Shown piece by piece: positions 1-12,301 of a DNA stretch of 64,000 nucleotides (positions are counted from its first letter, which is position 1; each line of letters starts with the position of its first letter). The stretch comes from Daphnia carinata (lineage: Eukaryota; Arthropoda; Branchiopoda; Diplostraca; Daphniidae): contig NC_081334.1 in the NCBI RefSeq assembly GCF_022539665.2, positions 6,790,424-6,854,423 on the forward strand. The letters are read 5' to 3'. Under the pieces are notes generated by a model. It saw nothing but the letters and a program-made list of their open reading frames with translations, had not been told where the DNA came from and did no database searches. The translations under genes were made by a program, and so were the position numbers.

Positions 1-36
1 TACTTACTTGATGGAAATATGCCTAATCGTTGCTAC

Positions 37-2488
37 TTGCCCGAGGAATTTCGCCAATCGTGAAACTATAAATCGTCTACTGACCTGGAGTAGTACAGCA
101 TGGTCCGGTAGAGTTTCTGGTACGTAAGCAAAGACGGCGGCAAACTGATGACGAACGGTTGTGCTATGATATCCGGCTTGTAGCGGCACGCTGTGCGGTG
201 CACCGCGTTCCAATGCGATCGCTGGCAATTCTACGAGAAACCCATAAAAAATCAAGCCAACCACACATGAAGAGCGGGATAAACAGCTGATAGAGAGGAA
301 TGAGGATGTTTACCTTGTCACAATAAGCAACGCTGAAGCATTTCAAGCAGCGCTTCAGGGCGCGGCTTTCTTTCTTGCAACAAGAGCAATGACTGTGTTG
401 ATCCAAGGGCACCATAACTCGCTGGATCAAACATGAGAAAAAACAAAAAGGGGTGATTAAGAATAAAAATGAACCGATTATAGAGGGAGATTTTGTTACC
501 TGAATAACAGCAATATGAACAAGCGGGACATTGCTGGGCATGGTTTCGAAAGCCAATAGCAACATCTCTGAATTAGTGGAGTTCTGTAACGAACTGAGTG
601 GGGCAGCATTAACCAGCCAACGTCGTATGAGCCCGTCGCGGACTTGCACTACTTCAATTTCAGAGTCGGCATAGCGGAACCGGCCAGCGCAGACTCGTTT
701 TAATTCCTCTTTCAGTTGTTCGACGCGTTGGTTCGGATCTAACCACAGCGACACTTTGACAGCTTTGCCAATTGTTCTAGTTTCCGGCAAGTCATCGTCA
801 CCAATAAAGTAGAGTGTCACAGTAAAACACGATTTGGGTGGAGGTAGCGGCAAGGCCAGATAGAGGAACGGATCAAAAGTGACGGAAATCTGAAATAATA
901 TACGTTAATTAAGCGGGAAAAAAAAATGAATCAAGCAGGAATAGTTTAGGCTCACATTTTGACAAGCTGGGCAAACGAGGGTCGATTTGAACTGGCCTTG
1001 AAACAAATCGTCGATGACTGAATCATTGCGCATCTTGTATACTTTCCACGCTTCATCGGCAACAACGTGATCTGGCCTTCCATTCGATTCCACAGGAGTA
1101 GTCAATGGTTTCGTTTTAACACGATTAAGGTCCTACGACACAAACGGCCAAGTGTGAAATGGAACGAAAAAAGAAAAGCAAGAAAGAAATCATTTTTACT
1201 TCATGCAGACCATCCAGAAGAAACGCCATAAATTCTTGGGCATCGTGCTGCGCAAATCCGGAAAACTGCGAGGCACGATTGGCGAGTAAAGCTTTCAGAT
1301 GCGATGGCTCAATAGAATCACGCTGACCGCTCCATAGCTGGCGAAGAATAATAGCGAAAGCGATAGCCAGTGAGCCACCGAATCCTAGTGGATTATCTCT
1401 ATTGATGTCGGCCTGAAATTTTTTGTCTGACAGCAATGGAGAAAACGTTAATGGAGGTCGAGGGTGGAAAACAGTATAGGCTAACCAAGAAAATAGTTTT
1501 TGAGCGGTGTCGTGTTGCCCAATGCTTGCAATACTGCGTTCATATAGCAAGTGTTTCCCAGATTTCCAAGACCAGTATACCCTGTCTTGGTCAATACAAC
1601 GGCATTTGAAGCACTAGGTGATGAAAGCGACAAGGGGTTTGGTTCTTCATCTTCATCTGAATTTTTACTTGGCGAAGAAGAGAGCTTTGATGTTGTTGAA
1701 GGAGCCAATGATATCCATGTCTCCTTTTGTACTGTTCGGGTAGGTGGTGATGAAACTAAAGCAACAGAACAAAAAGAGGTATATCAACGATTGATGTACA
1801 TCCTAGATGAATAAATCGCGTATAATTTACCAACAGAAGCTTCGAGAGATTCCCATTTACCGGGAACTGCTTTGATCAATTTTAGTTCTAGATTTGTAGG
1901 TTTAAGGCGGTAACTGCATTTTTCAGGCACGATTGTTCCTCTTGTTTCAATTTGCCATTGCATCAAGTCTTCTTCTGCAGCAAATGAGGGATAGTGCTTT
2001 AAAAATACAGGATCGCTATAGAAAGAAGTAAAACAATATTACTAGGAAAAAGCAACAAAGTAATTGAGCTTTACGTTGTACGGAAGGTGACTGAGACGCT
2101 TTTCCCCTCGAATTCTACTTTCAGGAATTCTTTCGTGATGCTTTTTATGTACAGCGTTACGCTCACCGTTTCTGGATGATCGTGATGATTGAGTTTTAGG
2201 TTACAAACAGGATGAATAGTAGGACACAATTCCTGTAACAAGCCAAAGAAGAAAAAAATTGATTAACACATGGTTAAAAGAATGAATTGGACACTTGATT
2301 ACCATAGGAACTGATTCATCAAGAGAGTTTGAATTAGCTCCATTACTTTTTTTTTCATCATCAAGCCTGCACATGGCCTCAGCCTGACCATTGTGGCAAT
2401 GGCTTGCATCAAGAACTCCTGAACTGCTAGAGGCACCATTATTTGATCGTCTCTCTCCTGCTCCTCCTTTTAAACTGCATGTTACCAT
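37..2488 (-). CDS. USP19: Ubiquitin-specific protease 19 orthologue (partial, 3' end outside window)
   Basis: USP19 is a cysteine deubiquitinase, linked in mammals to ER-associated degradation and chaperone-assisted protein handling. Exons read by eye: 2303-2488, 2075-2232, 1831-2015, 1486-1755, 1200-1426, 956-1132, 500-889, 314-421, 85-230; a short tenth exon at 37-65 is uncertain. All joins keep frame with GT-AG borders. Order seen: a Ser-rich N-terminus; one CS/p23-like domain (about residues 63-176) containing [15 protein letters not shown]; the USP Cys box [18 protein letters not shown] with catalytic Cys near residue 246; [17 protein letters not shown]; the zinc-ribbon half-site LVCPACQN; and a MYND finger (CSCCKK...KCFSVAYC...CQRSHW...C) split over the exons at 314-421 and 85-230. 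CS plus USP plus inserted MYND is diagnostic of USP19. Mammalian USP19 has two CS domains and only one is seen here. The start at 2488 is the first ATG after a possible 5'UTR acceptor. The His box lies beyond the window. Confidence 0.9.
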
Positions 2489-3580
2489 TCTAGTAAAAGA
2501 AAAAAAAATTAAAATCGGCAACAAGTAATTAAAATAATAAATGTTGGCAAATCCACTGCCTTTAAAATGTGTTTGATATCCACCGCTAATTTTACTTCAT
2601 TGAGATTGCATGCACTTAGTATGAAAATCTAAGTATTTTAAGGCATACGAACTTTGCTATCAACAATTGTTTTAGAACATCTGACGATGATGAACAATGT
2701 GGGGTGTCGTGGTCCTCACGGAACAATACGAGACCTAAACCTATGGAGAAAGTAATATTTATTTAATCCCTAAAATGTTATTTGAAAAATATCAGACGCA
2801 CTCAAGGTATATGCCCCCTAAAATTTCAATCCATTTGGCCAATTAACAAAATGTAGAGAAACCCGATCGAAATTTTCAATGCAGACGACGATAGTTTGTT
2901 TCACGTACCATTGTGACACTATTTGCTTCACCCACAGTGCACTAGGTGTCTAAAATTGCAGTCAGCAGATGGCTTAACAGTCGCAAAGGCGCCGAAAAAT
3001 ATTATTTTCAATATTTATGTTTCAAGGTAAAAATCCATTTTCATAAAATTTTTTCAATTATTTGGCTTTAAAAAATGACATAATTACACACAAATAAAAC
3101 AGGAATTTTCCAAGAAAAAAGACAATTATATTTTGTGAGGTTTGCGTAACTTCCGTCGGTTTTGGCGCTAAAAGTACTGTGTAGAAGGCATTGTCTTAGT
3201 CAAGATCTTATGCATGCTCGTCATACACGTGTCAAAGTCACTCGGTCACACTATTAACTTTTCGACCCTGGTGAAGATGTAGAAATACTCTTGTAACCAC
3301 CACGAAAATAACTGAAATATGGAGAGAAAACATGAAATAGGAGTTGACAATGAAAATCAGCTATATAATAAGGTAAATTCTCAAACCATGTATTTGGCAA
3401 ATGGATACCTCGTAGACTGAAACTATTTTGTTCTAATGGTTGAATATCTACCAGCCTGTTAATGAATCTTATGTATACTGAAGCTGCCTAGCTGCATTTA
3501 TTTAGATCCTAGTTATCTCAATTGATCAACATCATAAGTTACATCACGATTGACTACATGTTCATACATTTTATCTTTCA
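2489..3580. other. Intergenic / 5' flank of USP19
   Basis: This is unique-looking AT-rich sequence with no convincing coding frame. A splice acceptor (TTTTACTAG on the minus strand) lies immediately before the USP19 ATG, so a 5' untranslated exon probably sits further upstream. A possible donor (TTCC|GTGAGG, minus strand) is near 2725. No TATA box was recognised. Confidence 0.4.
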
Positions 3581-3721
3581 ATGCCAAGCTCCAGGTTTCC
3601 TTTCGCTGTTGGAGAACCTACCTGGAAATACCCAAAAGCCATCCAGTTATTGAGGGACAAGTTCCAGCCATTTTCCTGCCATGAAAACAATACTGATGTC
3701 CTCACTCTGGCCTGTGGGAAA
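3581..3721 (+). CDS. Candidate isolated coding exon (unrecognised; weakly methyltransferase-like)
   Basis: An ATG at 3581 opens 47 codons that end at a GGGAAA|GTAAGG splice-donor-like site; an in-frame stop follows at 3728-3730 if it is unspliced. The peptide has protein-like composition and ends DVLTLACGK, which loosely resembles the SAM-binding motif I strand and GxG-type loop of small methyltransferases. No continuation exon could be found: the next acceptor-like site (near 3780) is followed within a few codons by a stop. It may be a first exon of a gene whose remainder I cannot see, a relic, or chance. Confidence 0.25.
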
Positions 3722-4728
3722 GTAAGGTAGGAACATTTAAACTTATTCACCTATTGGCATGTTCGTGTTTCCTGCACAGTTTATTTAAGATGTTGAATGT
3801 CTTGGATTTTCTTGAAGAATCCTGAAATGTTTGTTTGTTCAATTGTTGTTGAGAAATCTTACTTTTTTCATACTGGGCGCCACGTTTTCGTATTGAAATT
3901 TCGATTTCTTCACGTTGGGAAGTATCGCCATCTGTTATTGGTAGCCACCAACTCATTCAATTCCGCATTTCAAGCGCCACTGATTGCAAACGACGAATTT
4001 TGGGGGTGGTTACATTGTAAAAATCCGGCTACAAAACTTTGAAACTGATGTAATGAAATCCTCTGAAGCTAGTACCCACTTTGCTCGAATCCACTATTTT
4101 ATTAGTGGCTCAAGTTGGCATTTCGTCTAGTAGGAACCTCCTCTGCCCATAAAACTCGTATAGAGAATACGAAACACGCCAAACAACTCCCCCACAAACC
4201 CTTGTTGTTATCTCAGCTGTTTCTAGATGGATCGAATTGTTGTAACTTTTTAGTTACACCACACTGATATGTTTGCTCGTTTTTAATGAGTCTTGTACAT
4301 CTCGAAAGGCCTAGACGTCTTTCACCGGTAATCAGCTGCTTAGTGATGGATTGTGCATCGATGGGAAAGAAAAAAGGTGTCCACCACTTGGTTGATTTAA
4401 TTCTTTTTGCTGTTCATTGGACTCGTAATGGAACACGAGCAAAAGAAACCTTTTGCCTACTGGCCTTTTTTTTTATTTCTATATGTTTAGTGTATACGTA
4501 AATAATAGATTGTCCCGTAGAGAATGCAAGTGCCTAGACAGGGGGCCTGTTCACCGTCCAGACTTTTGGAGATATATATATTTTGTCTCGTTTTTCTCTC
4601 GAGTTGGGTGGCGTCGAGGGGTGGAGAGATCTTCTGACGACGCTCAATACTCTCGTCGTCGACGCTTCTTCTTCTTCAGTGGCCTTTCCATCATCCCTCC
4701 TCCTCCTCCTCCGGCACGACGCAGATAT

Positions 4729-4748
4729 CACACACACACACACACACA
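4729..4748. repeat. (CA)n microsatellite
   Basis: An uninterrupted (CA)10 tract, preceded by a short (TCC)n run. Confidence 0.95.
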
Positions 4749-4884
4749 ACCAAAATGGCGTCGTCTTCCTTTCTCCGCGTCTGTGCAACTTTTTTTTTTA
4801 CTAGCGAAAATGGATCGGGATGGATCCACTATCCTTTCTATACTTCTTTGCTTTCTCTGGAGACTTTCGATAGCTGAACAATTC

Positions 4885-4918
<34 letters not shown>

Positions 4919-6400
4919 CGCATAGCCATACATTTCTAGAGGCTTTGCGTTTCATTTATTCATAGAGATAGCGTGAGGGGGGGAAAGAAAATGGGCACTA
5001 TCCCTAAGCAATGAGACTCCCGGAATATAATTAATGATTTCAAAAAGGCCGTGACCAGTTTTTTTTTTTTTTTAGATATGTTTTTTTTGTTTGCCCCGTC
5101 CAGATGTTTATCCTCCGCTCCGATATTTGACAGCTGGATAGGATGATACATCGCATAGGCTGGGCCGTAGCGAGATTTTTTTTTTGCGTTCATCACGCGG
5201 GATGGCTCCTCCTTTTCTCGGTTGGCTTCAAATGCACGTCTCCGCCTCTTTTGTCCCTCAAGTTTTTTTTTAAATGGCGAATTTACGTCACACACGATGC
5301 GGATTCATTTAAGCTTTGAAGAAAAAAAAATTTAATTATGAGAATGGGATGATTGCATCGCTGCTTGAGGAGGGGGGGGATAAGTGATCAATATTTCACG
5401 ATGTTTTTGTGGAATATTTTATTTTTCTTTGTTTCTTGATCACCGTTTATGTATTCGAATTTCATGAATACAGTAAAGACTCTTGGAAGGACCCCCCCCC
5501 CCCATTCTTTTTTTGTCCATGTCGAATGATCACCTTAAATATTTGATTTCGATCTGCGCGCACTAAAACTTGGACTCCATTTTTAATGGAGCGATTCTCT
5601 CTTTTCTATACCGAACTTTTTTGTTTTTCTATTCGACGACTATTATTTTTCCTTTTGTTGGTCGTTTTTCACGGTGATGTCTGATCATTTTTCGGGGTGT
5701 GCGTTCAAAATGCCGGCAGGGGCGATACGACGATGTACTGCCCTACAATTCATTATAGATTTCCGAAAGGAAAATCATTATCCATGTAAGAGTACGTGCC
5801 TTTTTGTCGATCTTTTCTATCAAAAGTGTATGGGCGCGTGACACTGAAGCGCATCACCAATTCAATCCATGAATGGCTGATGAGTCCTAAAGCTTTCAAT
5901 TGACCTCTATCCATAAATGCACGCAGCCACTTGTTTCGGAATGTCAGTCCTTTCCCATTGCAATTGGTCGCCATTGTTTTTTTTTTTTTGTGAAAATTCA
6001 ATTTTAGTGCGCGCAATTGATGGAAGTTGTTATTTCACGTCGAAAATTGCGTTCGTAATTGAATGTCACCGTATGTCTTCATTTTATTAGAGTTGCAAGT
6101 AGAAAACTAAAAGAGTTGAATGCCATGTTGATTGGATTGGTTCACATCTGTGCGGACCCAAATCTAAACTTTTTTTTTTTTCATTTGGAATTATTTAGTA
6201 ATCTCATCATTTTTATTTTATTGATACAACGCTGTTATGTCTTTCCAGTTCCCTTTTTCTTTGAAAAAAAAAAAAAAGAAATTGCTTTTTATTTTTCCCA
6301 ATAAAGGTTGTTCATACTTGCTCTGTTTGAGATGGCGAGTTCAAATGGAACATCACAGTTCCGGCTTTAGTTCCGGGCCCTGTCGTTTGTGTTTACTCTA

Positions 6401-6401
<1 letters not shown>

Positions 6402-6434
<33 letters not shown>
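6402..6434. repeat. Poly-A tract, 33 nt
   Basis: A perfect A run. No coding feature or target-site duplication was noticed around it, so a retroposed tail is possible but unproven. Confidence 0.95.
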
Positions 6435-6436
<2 letters not shown>

Positions 6437-7638
6437 ATAGATGAGATCGCAGGGCAATATTTTCCCTCCCTTAAATTTTGTCCATGTCAAACTCTGACCT
6501 CCCGTAATTTCATATTCTATTTTTTCATTACGTTGTCCAACTAAATTGGATTGTTACAATCGAAAAACAAAAAAGAAATTAGATTCCAGCCTTTTGTTTT
6601 TTATATAGATTTTTTTACATCTCAATAACTCAAACTTTCGATAAAATAAATTACTTGCTGGAACACTACCATTCTGGAAAAAAAAAAAAAATTGGGGAAA
6701 TGAGAGTATAAAGACGAATGATGGGCCGGATCTCATGTGAAGCCGATGATGATGAAACGCGCAGTCGAACCACAGTCTCGTTCCACTCGTTTCTTTTTTA
6801 TTTTATAGAACGTAACATTATTGGATAGGAGAAAGAGGGGGGAAAGCGGGGGGTGGGGTTAAAGAGAAGAGGAGGGTTGGAGCTTGCTGATCAATAATAC
6901 AAGCGGCAGTATAACAGTAGGATAGTAGAAAGAGAAAAACGAAACTAGTCGAGCGAAATCTCGTCACTTTTTCTCTCTCATTTTCTGCTCGTTTTTTTTT
7001 TTCTTTCCTCTTTTTTTTTTATTTTGTTGATTCTTTTGCCTCAATCTATCGTTGAATGTGTATATATATACGACGGGCCAAAAGAACTCGCTGCAGGAGC
7101 TGGTGCCTCTTTCTTCTTTTATAATCTGTCGGCGACGTCGTCGTCGTCGTCGACGAAATCAATTGGATTCCTCGACGTCGGTCGGGCGGCCAAATCAAAT
7201 ATAAATGGAAATATATATATATCTATATCTGCCTCCTCCTAACCCTCTTTCATCATTTTCTCCATTCCTGTTGGCAGCTAAAACTTTATGCCACCTCAAA
7301 CACCTTTATTCTTTTTATTCGACGCTCAATTTTTTCTATTTTGAAAGTGGGCTAGCTACCAATGATGATGTTTTCAATCAGTTTGTATCGGCTGGACTGT
7401 CTTTTATTAGAAAAAGTTGGTACGGTCCTTTCGTTAATGGGATAGGGCTAGCGATTTTCAAAGGCGAGTGTGGTGCCATCTATTAAACAATTTGACATTA
7501 TCTTTCTTAAAAATTCAATTGTTTCGATAAATATGGAATTAAAAGATCAATGCTGCCTTCATCCATCATTCAAGAGCCATTTGTCTGATGTGAAAAGAGA
7601 CCATTTATAAGAGAGATTGTGATTCTTTTGCTACTTTG

Positions 7639-7658
7639 GTGTGTGTGTGTGTGTGTGT
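7639..7658. repeat. (GT)n microsatellite
   Basis: An uninterrupted (GT)10 tract. Confidence 0.95.
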
Positions 7659-10600
7659 TTCATTTGTGAATGCGGTTGGCTTCATTTATGGACACATCAC
7701 AGAGAATTTTTCTTTTTTTTTTTTTTCGCTGTCAGAGAATAATAGATCAAAAGGTCAGACTCCGCTGAGGAATAATGCATCTTCAGCTATGTTAGAGTAT
7801 ACATCATAGGTACGCCATCTACGAAACAAACAAACAAAAAACTCTATAAATTCATGATGGACTTTGATATGTTTACTCTCCGACTATGAGCCTTTAGCGA
7901 TGCTTCTCCCCCAAACGATTGTCCATCACCTTACTTTTTCATCATGTGTTCGCCTCATCGTGTCAATGATTCATCTCAACGACCGCGCCCTTCTTTTTTT
8001 TTTTTTTTTTTTTAAATATTCTTTTATTTTGATCCTTCGTGAAGCAGCGCCATACGATTGTGACGTTTGTTTTGATGCTATACATATAATATTTTTATAT
8101 TTTTGGGTAAGAAAAAGAGGGGGGTGAATTGCTGGAACGACACGTGGAGGGGGTGGAGCTATATGGGGAACTTGTAAGGTTGCGGCACAACAACAAATGA
8201 GAAGTAAGCAAGTAAAAAAGGGTTAGATTTCCCGACTGCCAAGAGAGAGGGGAATGAGATCAAAAAAAAAAAAAAAAAAAAAAAAGAAATTGGGGTTGTA
8301 TTGGTCGACGTGTTTTTAGAGGGGGAAAGGGTTGACTCTTTTTTCCATAATGTAAATAGGGAGCTTCGTGAACAACAACGTGTGAGGGGGGGGGGAGAGA
8401 GAGAGTGGAAAAAGGGGTTGTGTTATTGTCGAGTTCTACATCCATCTCGGAAGATATCTACTAGAATTTTAGATGGATATAGGGGGACCAAGAACCATCG
8501 GTCGGTTTGAAACTCTGGACGATTTTCTTATATATTTTTTTTCTATAGATTAAGCTCCCCCTTTTTTGCCTCCCCCGGCGCGATGTGATGGAGGAGGACG
8601 ACGTCGTAGCTTGCCTCCATTTTATTGATCGTTTATACACACACACACACACACACAGAGCCGTACATATACAGTTAGAGTTGCAAAGAAAAGTTGCTCT
8701 TTGACGGCCGCCCAAGGGGGGACAAAAAAAAAAAATGGATAAAAGATGATGAAAAAAAAAAAAAGACCAACATTTTTTTTTTTCAACTCTGGTTATATAT
8801 ATAGTAAAGAAAGAAAAAAGAAATGATATTTGACTTGCTCTTGTTTCTTGCTTTCGACCGGAAATAGCCGTAACCCGCCCTATCTAATAGTTAAAAGTAT
8901 TACCTCAACCGTTAGGTTAAGGTTGCGTTGGCGTCAAAGTCATCTGCGTGTCCGTCGAGATAGCGATCGTGACATAACCCATACCGGTATATATATATAT
9001 ATATATTAAAGAGGAGCAGTTGCAAGAATGGAGCTGGGACTGAGGATGTATAATAAAAGACTGGCGTAATTCGCTGTCATTTCAGCCTCCATTAGTTACA
9101 TGTGGATATTTATTTTATAAAGCACGTAGACGTACGGTTGCCATGGCAAAAACGAAGCTTCGCACATAGACCTTTTTTTTTGGCCTTGAAGAGTAGTATT
9201 TATATTTTAAAGATTGTTTTTCATTTAGAAAAAAATAGGATTTTTTTTTAAGGAATCGAATTGCGGGATTTTGATTGGGCGTGTGACAATGGCGTCGTGT
9301 TTGATCGTGACGACCAATCCACCGTGCCCAACCCTCTTTTGATCCACTCCCCTTCTATTTTTTTTTTAAATAAAAAAGGGGTGGAATTTAAACCCACCCC
9401 TTTTTGAATCCGTGTTTTTTTTTTTTTGTTGAATCTATTCATCGTGTTGAGTTTTTGTATCCGACCAATGGCATTGATTCAAGTCGTGATGCTGCGCAGC
9501 AGGGAAAAGTGGGCTGGCAAATGTCTCATTAATAATTGACGTTCGTGATGGATGTCAGCCAATGAAAAAAGACGATGTTTTTTTTTTTTACACGAAACCA
9601 TGATACCATGTATTGATGAATGTAAAGGGGGGGGGGGAATCCAAAATGAGATTTCAAACATAAAATTGAATTTTAAACAAAGAAAATTCACAGGATTCAA
9701 ATTAGAAACGGCGGGAGATTTTATTTTTTTTTTTTATTTCTTGGGGGGGAGGGGATAGACTGAGTGAAGGTAGTGAGAGGAAGAAATGTTCCATCAGGGG
9801 GCGCTCATTTACACACTCACACATACACACAAGGAATTTTTTTCGAGTCGAACGGCGTGAACAGATTTGGAAATGCGGGACAAGACGTTGAATGTTTTGG
9901 AAAATGGGGATGAACGACATGGTGATGAATCATTGTAGGAACTTGACCGTTGCTCTTTTTAAAGCCTCGTCCATAGGAACTTATTTGTCTTTTGTTGGCA
10001 TCGTTTAGGAACTTTAAAAAATTTTTAAAAACAAAAGGGAAGTTGCAAATGAAATTTCACATCGATTGTAATTCAAAATGGACATTCTCGATTTTTGGGG
10101 GTGGATCAAAACAAGACGAAATACGACGAATGACGACATTTAAAGTCCACATCTTTCAGGTTTTTCCAATTTTTTTTTTTTTTTGTTTTCTCTGCTCCTT
10201 ATTGATACCTTTGCGTCACGTGATATAAATAGCACAATTCAAATTTGAATACGAAAAAAAAACAGGGGGACACGACAATTTGCATGGGAAAAATCAAAAC
10301 ACGAAAAAAAAAACTGTGGGGAACAAGAAATTGTTTGATAAGAAAGCCACGATCAATTTTGATTTTTCTGTTAGAGACGATTACTCGCCTATTATTCACG
10401 GTTTTTCTTTAGGTCGCATGTAATTACGGGGGAATATTTTCATGTTCTCGAAATTGGGTTTTTGAATTATTACGTTCGAGTATTACGACGACACGATTTA
10501 CACGCACAAAAGACACACGTAAAAGAATTATTCATTAAAACATTGTTCAAAACTCTTTTAAGGACTCGACCATTTTGATTTTCGTGTAGTTTGCCGCGTG

Positions 10601-12230
10601 TGCTGAGATTTTCAAAACGAATCAATCCCAAAAACACAAAGCATTTTGTTTTTTGTTTTGCTACGTGCTATACAATCAACGTAAATTGTAACATTTCATA
10701 AACGTAGATGAGGGAAATCCACCAAATCGCCATCTCCGTGTCCCGTCATTGCTTTTTTTTTTTTTTAATCAATTGAAAATTGCCGGACGACGCCATTATG
10801 TTAAGAAACCATTTAAAATCATGCAATTTAAAAAAAAATAATTCAAAAACTGAAAATTTCGAGAAAAGCGTAAACATGTAGGAAATAAGAAACATAAAAG
10901 GAAAAGGACGAAGGAAAAGGGACGTCGGTAGGCGTCGCGGTACATGATGGCCAGTACTTCCGAATTGAATTACCTCTTGCCTGCGATGGAAATAAGCCCA
11001 TATCGTTTTATTTTTTAAATGATTGACTAGACATATTAACTGCTGTAAATATCAGTAGGGGGAAAGTCTTGTTTTGGACGCTGAGCAATTGGAAAAATAT
11101 CAATCGACCCTTATATTTGGCGCCGTCGCAGTCCACCCTCTTTTCTCATCACGTCCCCCCCCCCCCCATCTCTTATTGCGTTCCACTGGCGTCGCAAGAA
11201 AAAGAACAGAGGGTTGAACAACAATCATCCCCCCCGCTATGACGTTTGCCTCTTTGCCATTATTTTCTACATTCTTTTTTTTTTTTCCGAGCAGGATAAA
11301 TACGCGGGAGTCCAATTGAATTGAATTTCGTTCGGGAAAGTTGAATTTTTTAAAAATCAAAATAATGAACTTGTTTTTATCCAACAAAATCAATCGATTC
11401 TATAAAACCATGAAAACAAAGCTCGTCGTGTGAATGCTAAAGAGTTTCAACCGGGGCAGCAGGTGGTCAGCCTTTTCAAATGCCCTTTAAAGGTCTCTTT
11501 GCTATCGTCTTACAAACACAAGTTTAGATTTGTTTTGTTTTTTTACAGTCTAGCACTTTACGTTTGCCGGTTCATGTTCCGCTAGTAAAGAAAAATGAAT
11601 ACAGCACCGCCAAACTTATTAATTGTAGACTTGTTTGATGTGTGTTGTAGCTGCTGTTGGGGTCATTTAGAACCTTTCGTTTCATTTTGTAGAGGATGTC
11701 GCTTACATTTGATTTTATTAGTGACTCAATTTGTTCACGAGTAAATCTGAATGTTTGGCTTTCCTAAATAGACATCAAGAACGTTTTTGATGTGGCAACT
11801 TTTATTGCTACTCCTTTTCTGTTTGTCCTGTTTTTGGATTGGCTCTTTTGTTTTTTTTCGCTTAGTCGGCCCGTTTTTTTTTTTCCATCTGACGCATTGT
11901 GTATGCGCTGCTTCAGCTTCTTTCTCCTTTTTTAGCGCAGTTGGAGTCATGAAAAACTTGGGTATTTATATCTTCTCTGAATGTACGTGTGTTACTCTGT
12001 GTACAATACGTAATATAAGACAGAAAGAGATGGATGGAGATAAAAAAAAAAGGAGGGGGAAAAAGTGATGGCGGAGGAGTCTTTAATCAAAAGGAATCGA
12101 ATCAAGTTGGGTGGGAGGGCGCGTCAAAGTCCCCCCTCTTTTTTTTTTTTTTTTTTTTTTCTCTTGTATTTTTGTCTTTCTCTCTTCTATTTTCACTTTC
12201 ATCCACTTTTTCGAGTTCTTCTATTTCTTG

Positions 12231-12301
12231 TCTCTCTCTCTCCCCCCCCTCTCCACCCAGTTGAAAAACAAGAGAGGGGGGGAGAGAGAGAGAGAGAGAG
12301 A
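12231..12301. repeat. Inverted polypyrimidine/polypurine repeat
   Basis: A (TC)n-C8-TCT arm at 12231-12252 is followed 18 nt later by its near-perfect reverse complement AGAG-G7-(AG)n at 12271-12301. It could extrude as a hairpin, and each arm alone could form a triplex (H-DNA). Confidence 0.85.

Noticed and set aside
4453-4965. Open stretch of about 170 codons rich in Phe and Ser
   Set aside because: It is made of translated poly-T, (CA)n and (TCC)n runs, with no protein-like segment or splice logic.
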